A DNA stretch of 9,226 nt, taken from the NCBI GenBank assembly GCA_025923975.1, contig JAICEV010000115.1, positions 1 through 9,226 on the forward strand, read 5' to 3'. Every line of letters begins with the position of its first letter. The first letter of the stretch is position 1. Origin of the DNA: Propionibacteriaceae bacterium (lineage in GTDB: Bacteria; Actinomycetota; Actinomycetes; Propionibacteriales; Propionibacteriaceae). Shown in pieces: positions 6,658-9,226 of this stretch. The notes beneath the pieces were generated by a model. It was not told the DNA's origin, made no database searches, and worked only from the letters and a program-made list of their open reading frames with translations. The position numbers and the translations under genes are program-made.

Positions 6658-7710
6658 ATGGCGGAGGCCACGGCCTCGACCCTGCCAGGCGTGCGGGGGT
6701 TGTTCCAGCAACGGCTATCCGGCGACGATGCGTTGCTGCGTCTCGCCGAACGGCGGTTCCGGGAGACTGGCATGCCGGCCGAGGTGTACGCCGACAATCC
6801 TGATCAGCTGGAGTACCTGCTGGGCTACATTCCCGAGCACGACACCTTGCCAGTAGTCCATCTCAACCGATCCACCGATCTCTTGCGCACGTCCGGACGT
6901 GATCTGATCGAGAGCTTCGCGACCCGCTTCGTAGGCCGGGTGGCCGGCCTAGTGGTGCACGACAAGGCGAGCATGGCTGAACGCCTGCCTGAGGTGATCA
7001 GCACAATGCGCGGACTCGGCACCCCTTCAGCGGCGCAGCCCGGCCGGCCGATGGTCTACCTGGAGTACGCCGCTGGATTGTCGCCGGAAAGCTTCGCCGC
7101 CTTGGCTGAGCAGCTTGCGGACGTCGAGCTGGCCTCACTATGCATTGACATCGGACACGTCGGGATCCAGCACGCTCGGAGCATCCGGCTGATCTCCGAC
7201 TCGGGTGCGGCTTGGTCGAATCTTTCCCTGACCGACCCGCGACTGCCAGAAGTCGCCGATCAAGTCGAGGCGGCCACCCGATCAGCACTGCGAGTCGTCT
7301 TGGACCTGATCCATCGAATTGGCGCAGTTGGCAAGCCCGTGCACTTCCACTTGCATGACGGACACCCGTTGGTCAACGGCCTGTCCGACCACTTCAGCTT
7401 CTTCACCCGCTTCCCGGTCCCCTTCGAAGTCGACGGCCGGTACTCCCTGCCGGCGCTGTTCGGCACCGACGGACTCGCCGCCGTACTGGACGCGGCGATG
7501 CGAAGCGTCCCTTTCGGAAGCCCGTCCTTCACCCTGGAAATCCATCAGGTAGACGGTCGCCTGCCTTTGGATGCCGCATCAGAGCTCTTCACACACTGGC
7601 GGGACCTGAGCAACGCCGAACGGACGAACTACTGGCTTGACGTACTGGCAAATAACTACCTGCTCGCCACAACCCTTCTGGAGCGGACGGGCTCCGCCGA
7701 GGCAGGTTGA
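6658..7710 (+). CDS. probable xylose-isomerase-like TIM-barrel protein, function unknown
   Basis: The 350-residue product has no name I can assign with certainty. The order of segments resembles sugar isomerases/epimerases of the xylose-isomerase-like (AP endonuclease family 2) TIM barrel: PVVHLNRS (65-72), MVYLEYA (132-138), LCIDIGHVG (161-169), PVHFHLHDGHP (227-237) and FTLEIH (291-296), each ending a predicted beta strand. E136, D164, H167, H231/H233, D234 and E294 are good candidates for a divalent-metal site, because the family uses Glu, Asp and His at such strand ends. The substrate could be a sugar, polyol or related compound, but this is inference. ATG at 6658 follows GAAGGA (6648-6653) at close spacing, supporting the start. 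The gene lies 69 bp after the VOC gene and converges on the CotH-like gene. Confidence 0.7.
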   Translation: MAEATASTLPGVRGLFQQRLSGDDALLRLAERRFRETGMPAEVYADNPDQLEYLLGYIPEHDTLPVVHLNRSTDLLRTSGRDLIESFATRFVGRVAGLVVHDKASMAERLPEVISTMRGLGTPSAAQPGRPMVYLEYAAGLSPESFAALAEQLADVELASLCIDIGHVGIQHARSIRLISDSGAAWSNLSLTDPRLPEVADQVEAATRSALRVVLDLIHRIGAVGKPVHFHLHDGHPLVNGLSDHFSFFTRFPVPFEVDGRYSLPALFGTDGLAAVLDAAMRSVPFGSPSFTLEIHQVDGRLPLDAASELFTHWRDLSNAERTNYWLDVLANNYLLATTLLERTGSAEAG

Positions 7711-7729
7711 CCCCTCCACTTATCAGGGG
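7711..7729. terminator. hairpin filling the gap between convergent genes
   Basis: CCCCT (7711-7715) pairs with AGGGG (7725-7729) around a nine-base loop. It begins directly after the TGA of the TIM-barrel gene and ends two bases before the stop of the minus-strand CotH-like gene, so it occupies nearly the whole 21-bp gap. There is no T tract. A bidirectional terminator or insulator role is likely from position, but weak in sequence. Confidence 0.45.
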
Positions 7730-7731
7730 GT

Positions 7732-9226
7732 TCAAGCCAAATCGGGACGCTGGCCGAAGTCGACACCGCTCGCACCGGTCGGATACGTGGCCCGCAGTTC
7801 CTTCAGCTGTGCCCAAGCACTGTCGTAGCGCATCCGTACGTAGTGATGGATGCCGTGGATGGAGTGCACGCCGTGGCGGAGAAACTGCTGGGCGTAACTT
7901 GCGCGATAGACCTCATCATTGCTGAATTGCCGGCCGGTGAACGCTGGGGCGTGTGGCGAGTCCGCTTCCAGGTACGCCGACTGGCTGACCCGCTGCCACA
8001 GGCCAGCTGCGTTGGTTGTGCCCATCCTGGCGGCGATTGCGGCTGGCGTGAACTCAGTGCTCAGCAAGTGCTCGATGTGGTCCAGGTAGTACTGGACAAA
8101 GTCATGGTGGACCAGAAGGTTCTGCACCAAAGGAATCCGAGACGTCTGACCGGGATGCCCGTCATGATGCGGGTACCGGATGGTGTTGGCAGGCCAGTCA
8201 AGGAGATTCGTGTACTGCCAGTCTGTGCCGAAGTAGTCGATCCCGAGGCAGTTGTCGTAATCCCATGGGATGAAGGTGAAGTACGGGGCATCGAGGAACT
8301 TCTTCGGCGCACCTTGCGGTCCAGAGTTGAAGAGATAGTAGTTGGCGGGCGTGGCGAAGTAGTTATCCCAGCTGCCTAGCAGCACATTCGCGCTCGCCCA
8401 GCGCAGAAAGGCCCAAACGTCCAGAATCTGCTCGACCGCGTCCCGGTAGGCGTCCGAGCCGAACGATCCGGCGGGCTGCCCCACGGCGTTGATCACGCGG
8501 ATCAACGCCGCGAGGTCGTCGTAGGTATTGGCCTCCGGGTCGTCCTTATTAGGCTTCAACCGGTACGTGGGGTGGTCCGACGCCGCGGTGCCGAGATACT
8601 GCCTACCGCTGTCATCACCACCGGGGCCTCGGCGATATTCCAAGGTGGCGCAGCCAATGTTGCCGCAGTTGGCCTTGTAGATGTTTCCGTGGTCGCCCTT
8701 TCCAAAGTATCTCCGGAGGAAGCGCCTATCGATCTGCTCGATCACTGAGTAGAGGCCGCGGTAGGCGCCGTTCAGGGCGACTCTTGCATAAGTGTGCCGA
8801 GCGGCCGGGATGCCGATTTGGCCGAAGAGATGCCAAGCCAGCGCCTCACGCATTTGCGATGGGTCGTTGTACATCGACTTGAGGTTCAGTCGCTTCAGGC
8901 CCAGGATTTGATCATCATCGTCACCTGGCTCGACGTCGATCTTCCAGGAGCGCTTTGGCGCGTAAAGGGTCATGTTGCCAGAGCTCCGCAACGAGAAGGT
9001 GCTCGTTGCGAACAGCACGCCCTCGGGTCCGGGACTTGGTATGTGCCGCTGATCATCCGGATCGGCTGGCCAGAGTGAAATCCGAGCCGAGCCCGAGGCT
9101 GTCACTGGTTCCTTCAGCAACGCTTCTCCCGACGGCCAGTCGGTAATCGAGACGACGTACATCGGCTGGTCGAAAAAGGTGTCGGCGTCGATCGTTGCCT
9201 GCTGGAGCTGCTGGACAATCAGGCCT
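7732..9226 (-). CDS. CotH-family protein kinase homologue, N-terminus beyond the window
   Basis: CotH proteins are atypical kinases; Bacillus CotH phosphorylates spore coat proteins, and homologues occur in many non-spore-formers. The first internal Met codon is at 9162, but the frame stays open to the right edge (…QATIDADTFFDQP before it), so the true start, and any signal peptide, are probably outside. Numbered from 9162, conserved segments are LYAPKRSWKIDVEPG (66-80), LKRLNLKSMYNDPSQMRE (89-106), IPAARHTYARVALNGAYRGLYSVIEQID in the nucleotide-fold core (118-145), GNIYKA (159-164), GSWDNYFATPANYYLF (263-278), where the catalytic-loop Asp and Asn are expected, and FIPWDYDNCLG (297-307), the likely metal-binding Asp motif. 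The key acidic residues are present, so activity is plausible. The C-terminal 170 residues carry no domain I recognise. The substrate is unknown, and no spore gene is nearby. Confidence 0.85.
   Translation of the reverse strand, partial: GLIVQQLQQATIDADTFFDQPMYVVSITDWPSGEALLKEPVTASGSARISLWPADPDDQRHIPSPGPEGVLFATSTFSLRSSGNMTLYAPKRSWKIDVEPGDDDDQILGLKRLNLKSMYNDPSQMREALAWHLFGQIGIPAARHTYARVALNGAYRGLYSVIEQIDRRFLRRYFGKGDHGNIYKANCGNIGCATLEYRRGPGGDDSGRQYLGTAASDHPTYRLKPNKDDPEANTYDDLAALIRVINAVGQPAGSFGSDAYRDAVEQILDVWAFLRWASANVLLGSWDNYFATPANYYLFNSGPQGAPKKFLDAPYFTFIPWDYDNCLGIDYFGTDWQYTNLLDWPANTIRYPHHDGHPGQTSRIPLVQNLLVHHDFVQYYLDHIEHLLSTEFTPAAIAARMGTTNAAGLWQRVSQSAYLEADSPHAPAFTGRQFSNDEVYRASYAQQFLRHGVHSIHGIHHYVRMRYDSAWAQLKELRATYPTGASGVDFGQRPDLA

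Overview
The window looks like a chromosomal stretch from an actinobacterium (Actinomycetota). The reasons are moderately high G+C (about 60 % by eye), frequent GTG starts with AAGGAG-type ribosome binding sites, a deazaflavin (F420)-dependent nitroreductase-family protein, and an actinobacterial-style cardiolipin synthase with two N-terminal membrane segments. A placement near Propionibacteriales is only a guess. I see no tRNA, rRNA, CRISPR array, transposase, integrase or phage gene.

Layout, left to right. (1) 1-1860, plus strand: an 18-bp perfect palindrome that looks like an operator, then a FAD-dependent monooxygenase gene broken by an apparent one-base deletion inside the codons for its GxGxxG motif, then a six-helix membrane protein of unknown function. 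(2) 1864-3363, minus strand: a secreted seven-bladed FG-GAP (integrin-alpha-like) beta-propeller protein, convergent with the membrane protein. (3) 3364-3607: a 244-bp divergent control region holding two mutually exclusive hairpins. (4) 3608-5059, plus strand: a complete cardiolipin synthase with two HKD motifs. (5) 5062-5216: a short array of tandem 52-bp units, plus one divergent 42-bp unit. Each full unit carries a hairpin between near-identical flanks, and the outlying copy keeps a hairpin of different sequence. (6) 5280-7710, plus strand: three genes about 70 bp apart, encoding a DDN-type oxidoreductase, a two-domain VOC (glyoxalase-fold) protein and a probable xylose-isomerase-like TIM-barrel protein. 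(7) 7732-9226, minus strand: a CotH-type protein kinase homologue that runs off the right edge, convergent with the TIM-barrel gene across a 21-bp gap filled by a hairpin.

The genes do not form one obvious pathway. The left block resembles a locally regulated oxidative or detoxification unit. The 5280-7710 block pairs three small-molecule enzyme families and may be a loose transcription unit. The cardiolipin synthase, FG-GAP protein and CotH protein act at or outside the membrane or on other proteins. The most unusual items are the hairpin-bearing tandem repeat after the cardiolipin synthase gene, the frameshift in the monooxygenase, and the uncharacterised TIM-barrel gene. I did not find a convincing multi-gene novel system.
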